Assembly (NCBI GenBank): GCA_023376005.1
Contig: CM042157.1
Span: forward strand, 52,562,341 to 52,626,340
Origin: Doryteuthis pealeii
Taxonomy: Eukaryota > Mollusca > Cephalopoda > Myopsida > Loliginidae
Direction: 5' to 3'
DNA length: 64,000 nucleotides
Under the pieces are notes generated by a model. That model saw nothing but the letters and a program-made list of their open reading frames with translations, did no database searches and was not told where the DNA came from. Made by a program: the position numbers and the translations under genes. This document shows positions 63,101 to 64,000 of this stretch, piece after piece. Every line of letters starts with the position of its first letter. Within the stretch, counting starts at the first letter, position 1.

Positions 63101-63579
63101 ACATCAATCAACTTTTCGGGCAAAACGCCTTCAAATAGCTAGAGAGTTCATAAGAGTCACAGGTCGGATTTTCAGCAGGCACCACTTAGCATTTTTTAGG
63201 GCAAGTGGCCAGAACACATTTATGCGATATGCACCAAAAGGTGGAAGTAGAAGGATATGAGTTAATGATTCATACCACCATAAAGTATGTTCCCTCCAGA
63301 AAATGAGACTGGTTTGTTTAGAGAGGAACCAAATCCTTAACTGAAATCACCAAAGCAGCAGCAAAAACGTACTCAATTGCTTACTCTACACATAACAATT
63401 TTATTTATTTTCATTTTTTTTTTTTTAAATTGAAACTTGACATGTAGAAATAGCATGTCCTATCAATGATAAAGATATTAATGAAGATGTAATTCTCTTA
63501 CCATTAAAGCTTCCCTGAGTTGGTGTTTCTTTTTTATTTGGTCAGGATTCACCTTAGCAGCCTGCAACAGTTCTACAGC
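14302..63579 (-). CDS. NUP155: NUP155 nucleoporin, C-terminal 515 residues, 12 exons
   Basis: Spliced gene, join of 63579-63502, 56759-56563, 55748-55598, 53798-53694, 48836-48679, 37014-36885, 35086-34973, 33635-33515, 31704-31594, 30870-30734, 24684-24578 and 14440-14302. The joined frame is 1548 nt with one stop at the end. Read in order, the exons follow vertebrate Nup155 (about 1390 residues) from its alpha-helical region to the C-terminus with no gap. Recognisable blocks are [74 protein letters not shown] and [12 protein letters not shown]. Nup155 is a scaffold protein of the nuclear-pore inner ring, known to bind NUP35/53, NUP93 and the membrane nucleoporin NDC1. The N-terminal beta-propeller lies beyond the right edge. 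Introns range from 723 nt (30871-31593) to 11,664 nt (37015-48678) and are full of mobile elements. The identification is firm; expression and the 5' structure cannot be seen here. Confidence 0.95.
14542..14948. mobile_element. non-autonomous mariner MITE
   Basis: Terminal inverted repeats of about 34 bp: CTAGGATGAGTCTAAAGTTT at the left and, inverted at the right, CTAGGGTGAGTCAAAAGTTT, both continuing TGCAATATTTTGGTA. TA flanks both sides (14540-14541, 14949-14950), the mariner target. The interior is non-coding. It sits in the last NUP155 intron about 100 bp upstream of the terminal exon's acceptor. Confidence 0.88.
15152..15720 (+). repeat. dispersed repeat family D, copy 1
   Basis: The first half reads [19 protein letters not shown] and [17 protein letters not shown]. 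The second half, after a C-run (15371-15380), has GAAAATAAGTACCGAAAATC, TTTACTCATTTCGATAATTA and ACATCGATATTTTTTCTGC. The same order is at 50410-50940. The first half alone recurs inverted at 21040-21295 and 27480-27665. No family is recognised. Confidence 0.65.
15738..18433. mobile_element. hairpin/CTAG-ended element, copy B, with ~600-bp tandem array
   Basis: Inverted relative to copy A. The left end is CTAG then CATAACAAAA and CCGCCCTTCGGGCGG; the right end is ACCGCCCAGATGGCATTTTT then TGCTAG (18430-18433). The interior contains about four copies of a ~600-bp unit. The marker AGTAATGATACTTAAATC starts near 16121, 16733, 17332 and 17934, and GGAAAGTTAACTTTCTACACC occurs near 16504, 17108 and 17707. 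Copy A has that interior only once. A small unrelated insertion (CCTCATAAGTGGGATGAGCA) interrupts the last unit at about 17947. Confidence 0.7.
18434..18590. repeat. flank shared with copy A
   Basis: TTTATGTAAAAATGTTTGTACAATAAATTA through TTAAATTGAATAATT is the inverse of 5320-5451, so the repeated unit reaches beyond the hairpin/CTAG ends of copies A and B on this side. Confidence 0.6.
18598..19565. repeat. cluster of family C modules
   Basis: Two direct copies (18618-18770, 18800-18940) face two inverted copies (19180-19340, 19370-19560), with the MITE at 18957-19155 between the pairs. The arrangement is a large inverted repeat around that MITE. Frames with [10 protein letters not shown] in each are repeat shadows. 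Confidence 0.65.
18957..19155. mobile_element. MITE with CAGAAAAAACAGAACCC ends, copy 1
   Basis: The ends are inverted copies of about 45 bp. Left is GTGTCAAAGTTAGGGTGGCC then CAGAAAAAACAGAACCCA; right is TGGGTTCTGTTTTTTTCAAT then GTCACCTTAATTTTGACAC. The 100-bp interior is non-coding. A second copy is at 39645-39767, and a broken end is near 57725. Confidence 0.75.
19566..21029. other. AT-rich stretch with hairpin and triplicated motif
   Basis: No gene. A perfect hairpin lies at about 19969-20009 (AAAGTCCCCTACCTAA, 5-nt loop, inverse). The motif GTGAAGGTGCCGCGAAAATT with TTAAAAATAAATTTTATC occurs three times (near 19892, 20438, 20551), part of a partly duplicated block of about 550 bp. Confidence 0.6.
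21040..21295 (-). repeat. dispersed repeat family D, inverted fragment
   Basis: Minus strand reads [20 protein letters not shown] and [10 protein letters not shown], a diverged copy of the first half of family D. Confidence 0.6.
21296..24577. other. NUP155 intron, mostly unrecognised
   Basis: Intronic, AT-rich. 22000-22145 is a SINE-like copy in minus orientation (AAAGTGAAATGCAGAATTTG, inverse of the GCATTTCAC family). A 36-nt A-run is at 23338-23372. 23790-23850 has a GAACCCCCTGGTGTTC palindrome. 23920-24200 is less AT-rich and has an 80-codon frame (start 23987) of no known family; it may be part of an old repeat. Confidence 0.5.
24578..24684 (-). CDS. NUP155: NUP155 exon
   Basis: 107 nt, phase 0 start, ends after two bases of an Arg codon. 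It begins [20 protein letters not shown], matching [20 protein letters not shown]. Acceptor is TTTTTTTATTTAG and donor is GTAAAA, the weakest donor of the series. Confidence 0.93.
26525..26605 (+). repeat. SINE tail fragment
   Basis: GAGGAAGGCTGGAGGATATA, GCTGAAACATT, ACAATAAAGATGAGGACAAC: same tail as 800-880. Confidence 0.55.
26750..27110 (+). repeat. dispersed repeat family A, copy
   Basis: Begins TTTGTTTTACAGCATATCAA and CCTCAGTGGGTTATTTA, then TGGGACCATAACAGGTACTA, GGAAGCAATGGTGATGAAGG and GGGGCTCTCTCCGACCGCCC. Same order as 51430-51870. Confidence 0.7.
27180..27665. repeat. rearranged family D pieces
   Basis: The second half of D (GAAAATAAGTATCGAAAATC, TTTACTCATTTTGATAATTA) is in plus orientation at 27190-27400, followed by the first half in minus orientation (27480-27665). 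The halves face each other, unlike copies 15152 and 50410. Confidence 0.55.
27940..28085 (+). repeat. dispersed repeat family A, fragment
   Basis: AGTGTTGCATGTCATGGACT, CTTAAGCATCATGGGTCACC and GCTAACAGGTGGCCCAATTG match the second module of family A. Confidence 0.65.
28456..28953. mobile_element. foldback element with ~170-bp inverted arms
   Basis: The left arm from GTACTATTCGCAGAGTTCCG through ACAAACCCACCTATGAATGA, AGTCCCTAGCTGAAGTGGTG and CTGTATATGAAAAAATAATT is repeated inverted at about 28790-28953. The spacer holds further T-rich inverted pieces (AAATATGACTTACTTTTAAC). Both flanks carry ACCAATA, at the left directly adjacent and at the right three bases away, so the target duplication is unsure. 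Confidence 0.7.
28981..29580. mobile_element. foldback element with nested perfect hairpin
   Basis: Outer arms 28981-29170 and about 29445-29580 are inverted copies (GGTAAAAAAGAACAATTTCC, TCGTATATTCC, CCCTCATTTTAT, TTCACTTCAATNTGTATATT). Parts of these arms, CCCTCATTTTATGTCCGTGT and TTGCAATAAATGTTTTATTT, are shared with the MITE at 50135-50385 and with both copies of repeat E. Inside is a perfect 37-bp hairpin at 29341-29425. Confidence 0.7.
29341..29425. repeat. perfect 37-bp hairpin, 11-nt loop
   Basis: 29341-29377 (ACTTCAACTTTTTACTCGTA...) pairs without mismatch with 29389-29425; the loop is TAGGCTTTAGC. Perfect pairing implies a recent event or ongoing gene conversion. Confidence 0.9.
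30734..30870 (-). CDS. NUP155: NUP155 exon
   Basis: 137 nt, first two bases complete a split Ala codon, and the end is in phase 0. It reads [31 protein letters not shown] and IYDSIFKFR, matching FIVQFLEQQVC...LLEVYDQLFKSR. Acceptor is TTTATTTTTCAG and donor is GTAAGT. Confidence 0.95.
31400..31580 (+). repeat. dispersed repeat family A, fragment beside NUP155 exon
   Basis: TGGGACTGTAACAGATACTA, GGTCAGAGTGGACTTGAGAG and CCCAGATCTCCAGAACTGAA end about 15 bp from the donor side of the exon 31594-31704. Confidence 0.65.
31594..31704 (-). CDS. NUP155: NUP155 exon
   Basis: 111 nt, starting with two bases of the split Ala codon and ending after one base of the next split codon. It reads [13 protein letters not shown] then [17 protein letters not shown], matching LKIVLLGKIYAGTPRFFPL. 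Acceptor is TTTTTTTATAG and donor is GTAAGT. Confidence 0.93.
32200..32930 (+). pseudogene. non-LTR reverse transcriptase relic
   Basis: Plus strand reads [20 protein letters not shown] (YADD is the catalytic box of reverse transcriptase), [23 protein letters not shown] and LVDQFTYL. Then with stops and shifts it continues [20 protein letters not shown] and [13 protein letters not shown]. The order is that of the palm-to-thumb part of invertebrate LINE polyproteins. Neither the endonuclease nor the element ends are present. It lies in the NUP155 intron between exons 33515 and 31704, antisense to the gene. Confidence 0.88.
32966..33033. repeat. hairpin, ~30-bp arms
   Basis: ATTGGAGAATGAGAAAAGTT TTGGTAAATG pairs with CATTTACCAAAACTTTTCTA ATTCTCTAAT with few mismatches around an 8-nt loop. 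Confidence 0.75.
33515..33635 (-). CDS. NUP155: NUP155 exon
   Basis: 121 nt, phase 0 start, ends after one base of an Ala codon. It reads [20 protein letters not shown] then [19 protein letters not shown], nearly collinear with vertebrate Nup155. Acceptor is TTATTCTATAG and donor is GTCAGT. Confidence 0.96.
33875..34010 (+). repeat. dispersed repeat family A, fragment
   Basis: GGAGCCTCACCACCAGAAGC, TCATACCCAGGATCC and TCTTACCCCTTAGCAAGGAA, with GCCCACCAACAGGGC at the end. Confidence 0.55.
34086..34599 (+). mobile_element. mariner element with broken transposase
   Basis: The ends TGAGGGTCATTCAATAAATA and, inverted, TGAGGGTTATTCAATAAATA are flanked by TA (34084-34085, 34600-34601). The interior resembles the N-terminal part of a mariner transposase: [14 protein letters not shown], then fragments like [16 protein letters not shown]. 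Many stops are present and the catalytic part is missing. This is a different mariner family from the one at 12905 and 14542. Confidence 0.82.
34973..35086 (-). CDS. NUP155: NUP155 exon
   Basis: 114 nt, 38 codons, phase 0 at both ends. It reads [12 protein letters not shown] at the start and [11 protein letters not shown] at the end, matching VARIQLQI...LDSELMDIT of Nup155. Acceptor is TTTTTATTTGCAG and donor is GTAAGT. The middle is the least conserved part. Confidence 0.92.
35205..35520 (+). repeat. dispersed repeat family A, copy
   Basis: CCTCGAGGTTAGAGAA, TATTCCTATCTAATACAAATAA, TAGATGGTACCCTAATAGGT and GGCAATGAAGGGATACTCCA: the longest view of the 5' part of family A. Confidence 0.65.
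35640..36884. other. NUP155 intron stretch with less AT-rich repeat-like block
   Basis: 35780-36660 is clearly richer in G/C than its surroundings. It has promoter-like ATATATAAAACACCTGGGCT (about 35991) followed by GAGAGGTCAGTTGGAGTCGA, and a second GC-richer block near 36290-36560. This could be a solo LTR or other retroelement remnant, but no matching partner is in the window. No open frame. Confidence 0.35.
36885..37014 (-). CDS. NUP155: NUP155 exon
   Basis: 130 nt. One base completes the Gly codon, then [20 protein letters not shown] and [13 protein letters not shown]. Acceptor is TTTATTTTCAG and donor is GTCAGT. It is joined to the previous exon across the largest intron, which holds the 7-kb transposon described separately. 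Confidence 0.96.
37985..38395 (+). repeat. tRNA-derived SINE-like repeat, copy 2
   Basis: The head GGACACACAGCCTAGTGGATAA with B-box-like GGTTCAATCCTGG (38057-38069) matches 568-650. The body CTCAGTGGAGCAATTTGCTG, GATGACCTCTCTCACCATCA and GCGTTACACCCACCAACACC follows. It lies within the left arm of the 7-kb transposon. Confidence 0.55.
38842..41470 (+). mobile_element. repeat E copy 1 with 8-bp target duplication
   Basis: Element 38850-41462 is bounded by TAGCATT and AATGCT and flanked by ATATCAAC on both sides (38842-38849, 41463-41470). It is non-coding and AT-rich with several A-runs. Nearly the whole length matches copy 2 at 56941-59194 in the same orientation. An 8-bp duplication fits hAT or P-like elements, but the inverted ends are only 6-7 bp. 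It contains one MITE (39645-39767) and a half of another (39372-39440). Confidence 0.82.
39645..39767. mobile_element. MITE with CAGAAAAAACAGAACCC ends, copy 2
   Basis: GGGTGACTCAGAAAAAACAGAACCC and GGGTTCTGTTTTTCCTGGGTCA face each other, with the interior CATTAAACTAACCCTAAACC shared with 18957-19155. It is inside repeat E copy 1 and mostly deleted from copy 2. Confidence 0.75.
41479..41670. repeat. three 64-bp tandem units
   Basis: GAATATTTGTGAATGGCACA through GTAAAATGAACGAGATG starts at 41479, 41543 and 41607 with one or two differences. It lies in the 3' end of the transposase-like relic, 9 bp from the target duplication of repeat E. A diverged single piece is at 38577-38612 (AACAGTGCATAGAATATTTG) on the far side of that insertion. 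Confidence 0.93.
41480..44060 (-). pseudogene. decayed transposase-like gene of an unnamed invertebrate family
   Basis: Reading 5' to 3' on the minus strand: a possible zinc-binding start ([15 protein letters not shown], about 44030), then [20 protein letters not shown] and [11 protein letters not shown] (43901-43551). After stops come [37 protein letters not shown] and [14 protein letters not shown] (43217-42882). After shifts come [22 protein letters not shown] pieces (about 42800), [33 protein letters not shown] (42193-41906) and [16 protein letters not shown] near 41740. I know this block order from multi-copy uncharacterised proteins in cnidarians, insects and molluscs. At least four frame breaks make it a pseudogene. 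The conserved D/S/C and H/G/K residues suggest an enzyme, but a transposase role is inferred. Confidence 0.6.
45036..45345 (+). repeat. tRNA-derived SINE with clear A and B boxes
   Basis: GGCCGGTTTAGCTCAGTCAG (A box) and GGTCCCGGGTTCGATAACGG (B box) with about the right spacing form a tRNA-like head at 45036-45110. The body GATCTGTGCAGTAAAGTGGG, AGCTGATGGTAGGTGTAGTG and CAGCTGATACTGACAACAGG follows. The body recurs at 62286-62415. The element is probably transcribed by RNA polymerase III when intact. Confidence 0.75.
45346..46870. other. NUP155 intron stretch, possible old retroelement
   Basis: No gene recognised. 45520-46480 is less AT-rich. 46240-46345 ends GATCAAAACACAG and is followed by TGTGGCAGGTGGAGAGTTGG, which looks like an LTR end next to a primer-binding site, but no second LTR or pol frame is found. 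AACCCTAACCCTAC at 46709 is too short to call telomeric. Confidence 0.3.
46871..47968 (+). mobile_element. hAT-like element with BED-finger fragment
   Basis: The ends TAGGGGGGACCATTTTTTC and (inverted right end) TAGGGCCACCAATTTTCC are flanked by ATAGTA on both sides (46871-46876, 47963-47968), at least six bases of target duplication. 47532-47643 encodes [20 protein letters not shown] then [10 protein letters not shown], a C-x2-C ... H-x4-H BED-type zinc finger as in hAT transposases and CGGBP1-like proteins. No catalytic domain remains. The 3' end (47770-47962) is related to 61230-61425. Confidence 0.65.
48230..48410 (+). repeat. dispersed repeat family A, fragment
   Basis: GTTATATGGTACCAAATATTCCTATCTAATA, TTTAACAGGTACTACCATTC and CAGAGTAGACCTGGGAGTAA match family A. 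Confidence 0.65.
48679..48836 (-). CDS. NUP155: NUP155 exon
   Basis: 158 nt, phase 0 start, ends after two bases of a Gly codon. It begins [13 protein letters not shown] and contains [20 protein letters not shown], the best conserved stretch of the C-terminal solenoid. Acceptor is TTCATTTCAG and donor is GTAGGT. Confidence 0.96.
48997..49460. repeat. direct duplication (~110 bp) flanking a 245-bp insert
   Basis: GTACAATGCCAACATTAAAA, AGGTTACTGAC, a G-run, CTTACTTCTTGATAGGATTG and CATCAAGTCATGT occur at 48997-49115 and again at 49360-49456. The sequence between (49116-49359) is richer in G/C, begins GTTAAGTTTTTAAGG and ends CTAGGCGGGGAACTAGCGCA. Confidence 0.75.
50135..50385. mobile_element. 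MITE with GTAATCCTTAACTTG ends
   Basis: A perfect 32-bp inverted pair (GTAATCCTTAACTTGTTCCT CGTAAATTCC) bounds a 251-bp element whose arms pair further inward (CATTTTATGTC, GTTTTATTTTTCTTGCACCC). Single arms are found inside repeat E at 39372-39440 and 57448-57515, and related arms in 28981-29580. Confidence 0.8.
50410..50940 (+). repeat. dispersed repeat family D, copy 2
   Basis: TTGACAAAATGACTTTAGCC, frame [20 protein letters not shown] and [18 protein letters not shown]-run at 50619-50628, then GAAAATAAGTACCGAAAATC and ATACATCGATATTTTTTCTG. Same order as 15152-15720. Confidence 0.7.
51190..51430 (-). pseudogene. non-LTR reverse transcriptase fragment
   Basis: The minus strand from 51430 reads [19 protein letters not shown], stop, [18 protein letters not shown], stop, TRMLHAV. 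It is homologous to the part after YADD in the relic at 32200-32930 ([20 protein letters not shown]). Confidence 0.8.
51430..52035 (+). repeat. dispersed repeat family A, longest copy
   Basis: All modules in one run: GTTTTACGGCATATCAACCT, ATAGATGGGACCCTAACAGG, GGGAGCAATGGTGATGAAAG, GGGGGCCTCTCCAACCGCCT, CATGGGCTGCTCATCCACCT, ACAGGTGGCCCCATTGGGGA, CCCCTCTGCAGAGGTGCATT. It is about 600 bp and a good reference for the family. Confidence 0.75.
52036..52545 (+). other. unrecognised stretch with a 75-codon frame
   Basis: An open frame at 52235-52462 ([18 protein letters not shown]..., [20 protein letters not shown]) matches no family I know. It lies in a NUP155 intron on the opposite strand and between repeats. 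It is probably a chance frame or an old repeat fragment. Confidence 0.25.
52555..52745 (+). repeat. SINE-like repeat (GCATTTCACTTTGTAC family)
   Basis: AACTGCATTTCACTTTGTAC, TCCTTGGGAAAGGCACGACT and CAGAGCTGTAGATAAATGG match 12310-12400, 59350-59440 and (inverted) 22030-22110. Confidence 0.55.
52974..53021. repeat. (TA)n(CA)n microsatellite
   Basis: About 13 TA units, an interruption, then TA and CA units. Confidence 0.9.
53020..53600 (-). pseudogene. LINE polyprotein fragment
   Basis: The minus strand at about 53170-53030 reads [40 protein letters not shown] and VGALGT. This block is common near the C-terminus of invertebrate non-LTR polyproteins (LRKLWN.KV.VIPIVVGALG). Further upstream (to 53600) are weak pieces with stops. 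With 2640-2840, 32200-32930 and 51190-51430 it samples different parts of the same broad LINE group. Confidence 0.7.
53694..53798 (-). CDS. NUP155: NUP155 exon
   Basis: 105 nt, phase 0 at both ends, 35 codons. It includes [15 protein letters not shown] and ends KDKLIE, matching the DELFSIALYNWL block of Nup155. Acceptor is TGTTTTGCAG and donor is GTAAGT. Confidence 0.95.
54119..54160. repeat. A-run of about 40
   Basis: Uninterrupted A stretch; no retroelement end is recognised next to it. Confidence 0.9.
54470..54670 (+). repeat. dispersed repeat family A, second-module fragment
   Basis: ACTGCCCGTCTAGCCCAAGT, AAGTGGAGTGTTGTAAGTCA, CAGGTGGCCCCATTGGG, CTCTGCAGAGGTGCAGTTGG. Confidence 0.7.
54940..55270 (+). 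other. unrecognised 96-codon frame in intron
   Basis: A frame at 54971-55261 starts [14 protein letters not shown] and [21 protein letters not shown] do not recognise it. It lies antisense in a NUP155 intron and may be a repeat remnant. Confidence 0.25.
55598..55748 (-). CDS. NUP155: NUP155 exon with Ser/Pro linker
   Basis: 151 nt. One base completes the preceding Arg codon, followed by 50 codons beginning [11 protein letters not shown]. It carries the proline/serine-rich linker [20 protein letters not shown], which also exists in vertebrate Nup155 at the same place. Acceptor is TTTAATTTTCAG and donor is GTAACC. Confidence 0.93.
56563..56759 (-). CDS. NUP155: NUP155 exon
   Basis: 197 nt, starts in phase 0 ([18 protein letters not shown]) and ends after two bases of an Arg codon. 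Acceptor is TTTCTACTTAG and donor is GTGAGT. It holds the strongly conserved blocks [11 protein letters not shown] and [16 protein letters not shown] of the alpha-solenoid. Confidence 0.95.
56933..59202 (+). mobile_element. repeat E copy 2 with 8-bp target duplication
   Basis: Element 56941-59194 begins AGCATTCCCAGTTGATTTTT and ends GCTTGTAAAGCTA. CCACGGGT is duplicated at 56933-56940 and 59195-59202. It matches copy 1 (38850-41462) along its length, for example TTTGAATTANGCAAATATCC, GGTCCTAGAAA and TTTTTCAGCTAAATGCTTGT, with differences in A-runs and a deletion over the MITE. A recurring pair (TACTTCCAGGTGTCTTCTAT, GCAAAATTTCAAGAATATTG) occurs twice within each copy, so the element itself holds an old internal duplication of about 600 bp. 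No open frame. Confidence 0.85.
59270..59530 (+). repeat. SINE-like repeat (GCATTTCAC family)
   Basis: GAATCAGCGACCTTACTTCA, AATCCTGGATAAGACGATTTGCATTTCAC, TAAGCTATGGATAAATAGTA. Same family as 12290-12480 and 52555-52745. Confidence 0.55.
59795..60226 (+). other. unrecognised GC-richer frame of 143 codons
   Basis: The longest plain open frame outside transposons on this side. It includes [38 protein letters not shown] and [20 protein letters not shown]. It is clearly less AT-rich than its flanks. The opposite strand also translates into a glycine-rich hydrophobic stretch over the same part, so either strand could be the once-coding one. I cannot name it. It is intronic to NUP155 and antisense; it may derive from a transposon or from transferred DNA. 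Confidence 0.3.
60408..60655 (+). repeat. repeat G copy 1 (C-run rich)
   Basis: ATAGTGATAGGTAAAAAAAA, GTTGGGGTATTATTGCATAA, ATGCACCCTGGCCTCCAGCC, C-runs, AAGTGATATGAAAGCGATAT, CATCTTGACAAGTAAATGTA, TACACCCCTTACAATCCCTC. Copied at 61806-62055. Confidence 0.8.
60656..61225. other. intron stretch without recognised content
   Basis: 60700-60900 is less AT-rich (GGACCACCCATAATCCGAGA, GGACAGGTATTGCCTGGGGA) but has no open frame. The remainder is AT-rich. Confidence 0.4.
61230..61425 (+). repeat. hAT-type 3' end related to 47770-47962
   Basis: Shared TTTTTGTTTTCAGTTTTAAT, ATAAAAATGGAAA, GGAAACGG and a final GGAAAATCGGGGGCCCTA (against GGAAAATTGGTGGCCCTA). Frames on both copies give a similar FVFSFNN...FYKNG peptide. 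Confidence 0.6.
61806..62055 (+). repeat. repeat G copy 2
   Basis: Direct copy of 60408-60655, with length changes in the C-runs. Confidence 0.8.
62286..62415 (+). repeat. SINE body, 5'-truncated
   Basis: ATCTGTGCGGTAAAGTAAGG, AGCTGATGGTAGGTGTGGCA and CTGGCTGATACCAACATTAGGCC match the body of the SINE at 45036-45345 but lack its tRNA-like head. Confidence 0.7.
62416..63060. other. GC-richer repeat-like stretch and imperfect palindrome
   Basis: 62440-62920 is less AT-rich, without a recognisable gene. 62965-63040 is an imperfect inverted repeat (TGTGCATATGTGACACGTATCACAT against ATGGTATCACATGTGGTACGTGTGCACATA). Confidence 0.4.
63502..63579 (-). CDS. NUP155: NUP155 exon (first complete exon in window)
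   Basis: 78 nt, phase 0 at both ends, 26 codons starting [10 protein letters not shown] and ending QLREALM. Acceptor is TTTATTTCTCAG and donor is GTAAGA. It aligns with the Nup155 segment that reads ANELLQ...RESL in vertebrates and is followed without gap by the exon at 56759. Confidence 0.9.
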
Positions 63580-64000
63580 CTGAGAAATAAAAATGGAAAT
63601 AATGAGACCAAAATGAAGAGATAATGACTTTCAAGTTTATTAAAACATTAAAAATAACATTAACTTTTAATATTTAAAGAAAAGGAATTACTTCAACAAT
63701 CATTAAGAATCTATTCAAGTCTTGTAGGTTCAGATAATCTTCTGAATCAAAATTAAATGACTAGAATACAACTTCAAACTTTATAATTGATAGTTTATTA
63801 TTCTTACACTTATAATAATCCTAAAATATCTTTTTGAAAAGAACAAAAAGAAAAAAAAAGAAAAGAAAGAAAAATACTAGTCAATAAGGGTTGAAAGTTC
63901 TTCATCTAAAAAATTAAAATGAATAAAAGATGTTAAAAACATTACAAACTGTTCTTTTGTCACCTCTGATAAATCTGAAAAATCTACAGCAATGTAATCT

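Overview
This is a gene-poor, AT-rich eukaryotic (animal) window. It has spliced exons with GT-AG introns, long A/T and microsatellite tracts, tRNA-derived SINE-like repeats, mariner, hAT-like and other inverted-repeat DNA transposons, a Ty3/gypsy (Mag-like) LTR element and fragments of a non-LTR reverse transcriptase. Nothing is prokaryotic. The repeat mix and the introns swollen by repeats suit a lophotrochozoan invertebrate, perhaps a mollusc or cephalopod, but the species cannot be fixed from the sequence alone.

The only convincing host gene is the 3' part of NUP155 (inner-ring scaffold nucleoporin) on the minus strand. Twelve exons between 63579 and 14302 encode the last 515 residues. 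All junctions are GT-AG and all phases agree, and the frame runs unbroken to a TGA stop at 14302-14304. The 5' part of the gene lies beyond the right edge. These 1.55 kb of coding sequence are spread over 49 kb because the introns (0.7 to 11.7 kb) are filled with mobile elements.

Layout. 1-7250: repeats downstream of NUP155, including an inverted-repeat element around a tRNA-like core, a non-LTR C-terminal relic, a long hairpin, a hairpin-and-CTAG-ended element (5452-6237), a 47-bp tandem array and a transposase C-terminal relic. 7251-11603: one complete but broken Mag-like LTR retrotransposon with a 5-bp target duplication. 12.9-14.95 kb: two mariner derivatives with the same ends, flanking the last NUP155 exon. 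15.1-21.3 kb: a second copy of the hairpin-and-CTAG element, swollen by a ~600-bp tandem array, then more repeats. 25.5-30.5 kb: a possible hAT-like composite with two nested foldbacks. 32-34.6 kb: a reverse-transcriptase relic and a mariner relic. 37.6-44.7 kb: the most interesting object, an apparent ~7-kb inverted-repeat transposon carrying a decayed, unnamed transposase-like gene. It is itself invaded by a 2.6-kb non-coding element whose second copy is at 56.9-59.2 kb; both copies have perfect 8-bp target duplications. 45-55 kb and 59-63 kb: SINEs, a BED-finger hAT relic, LINE fragments and repeats.

Except for NUP155, no open frame looks like a working gene. All transposon frames seen carry stops or frameshifts.
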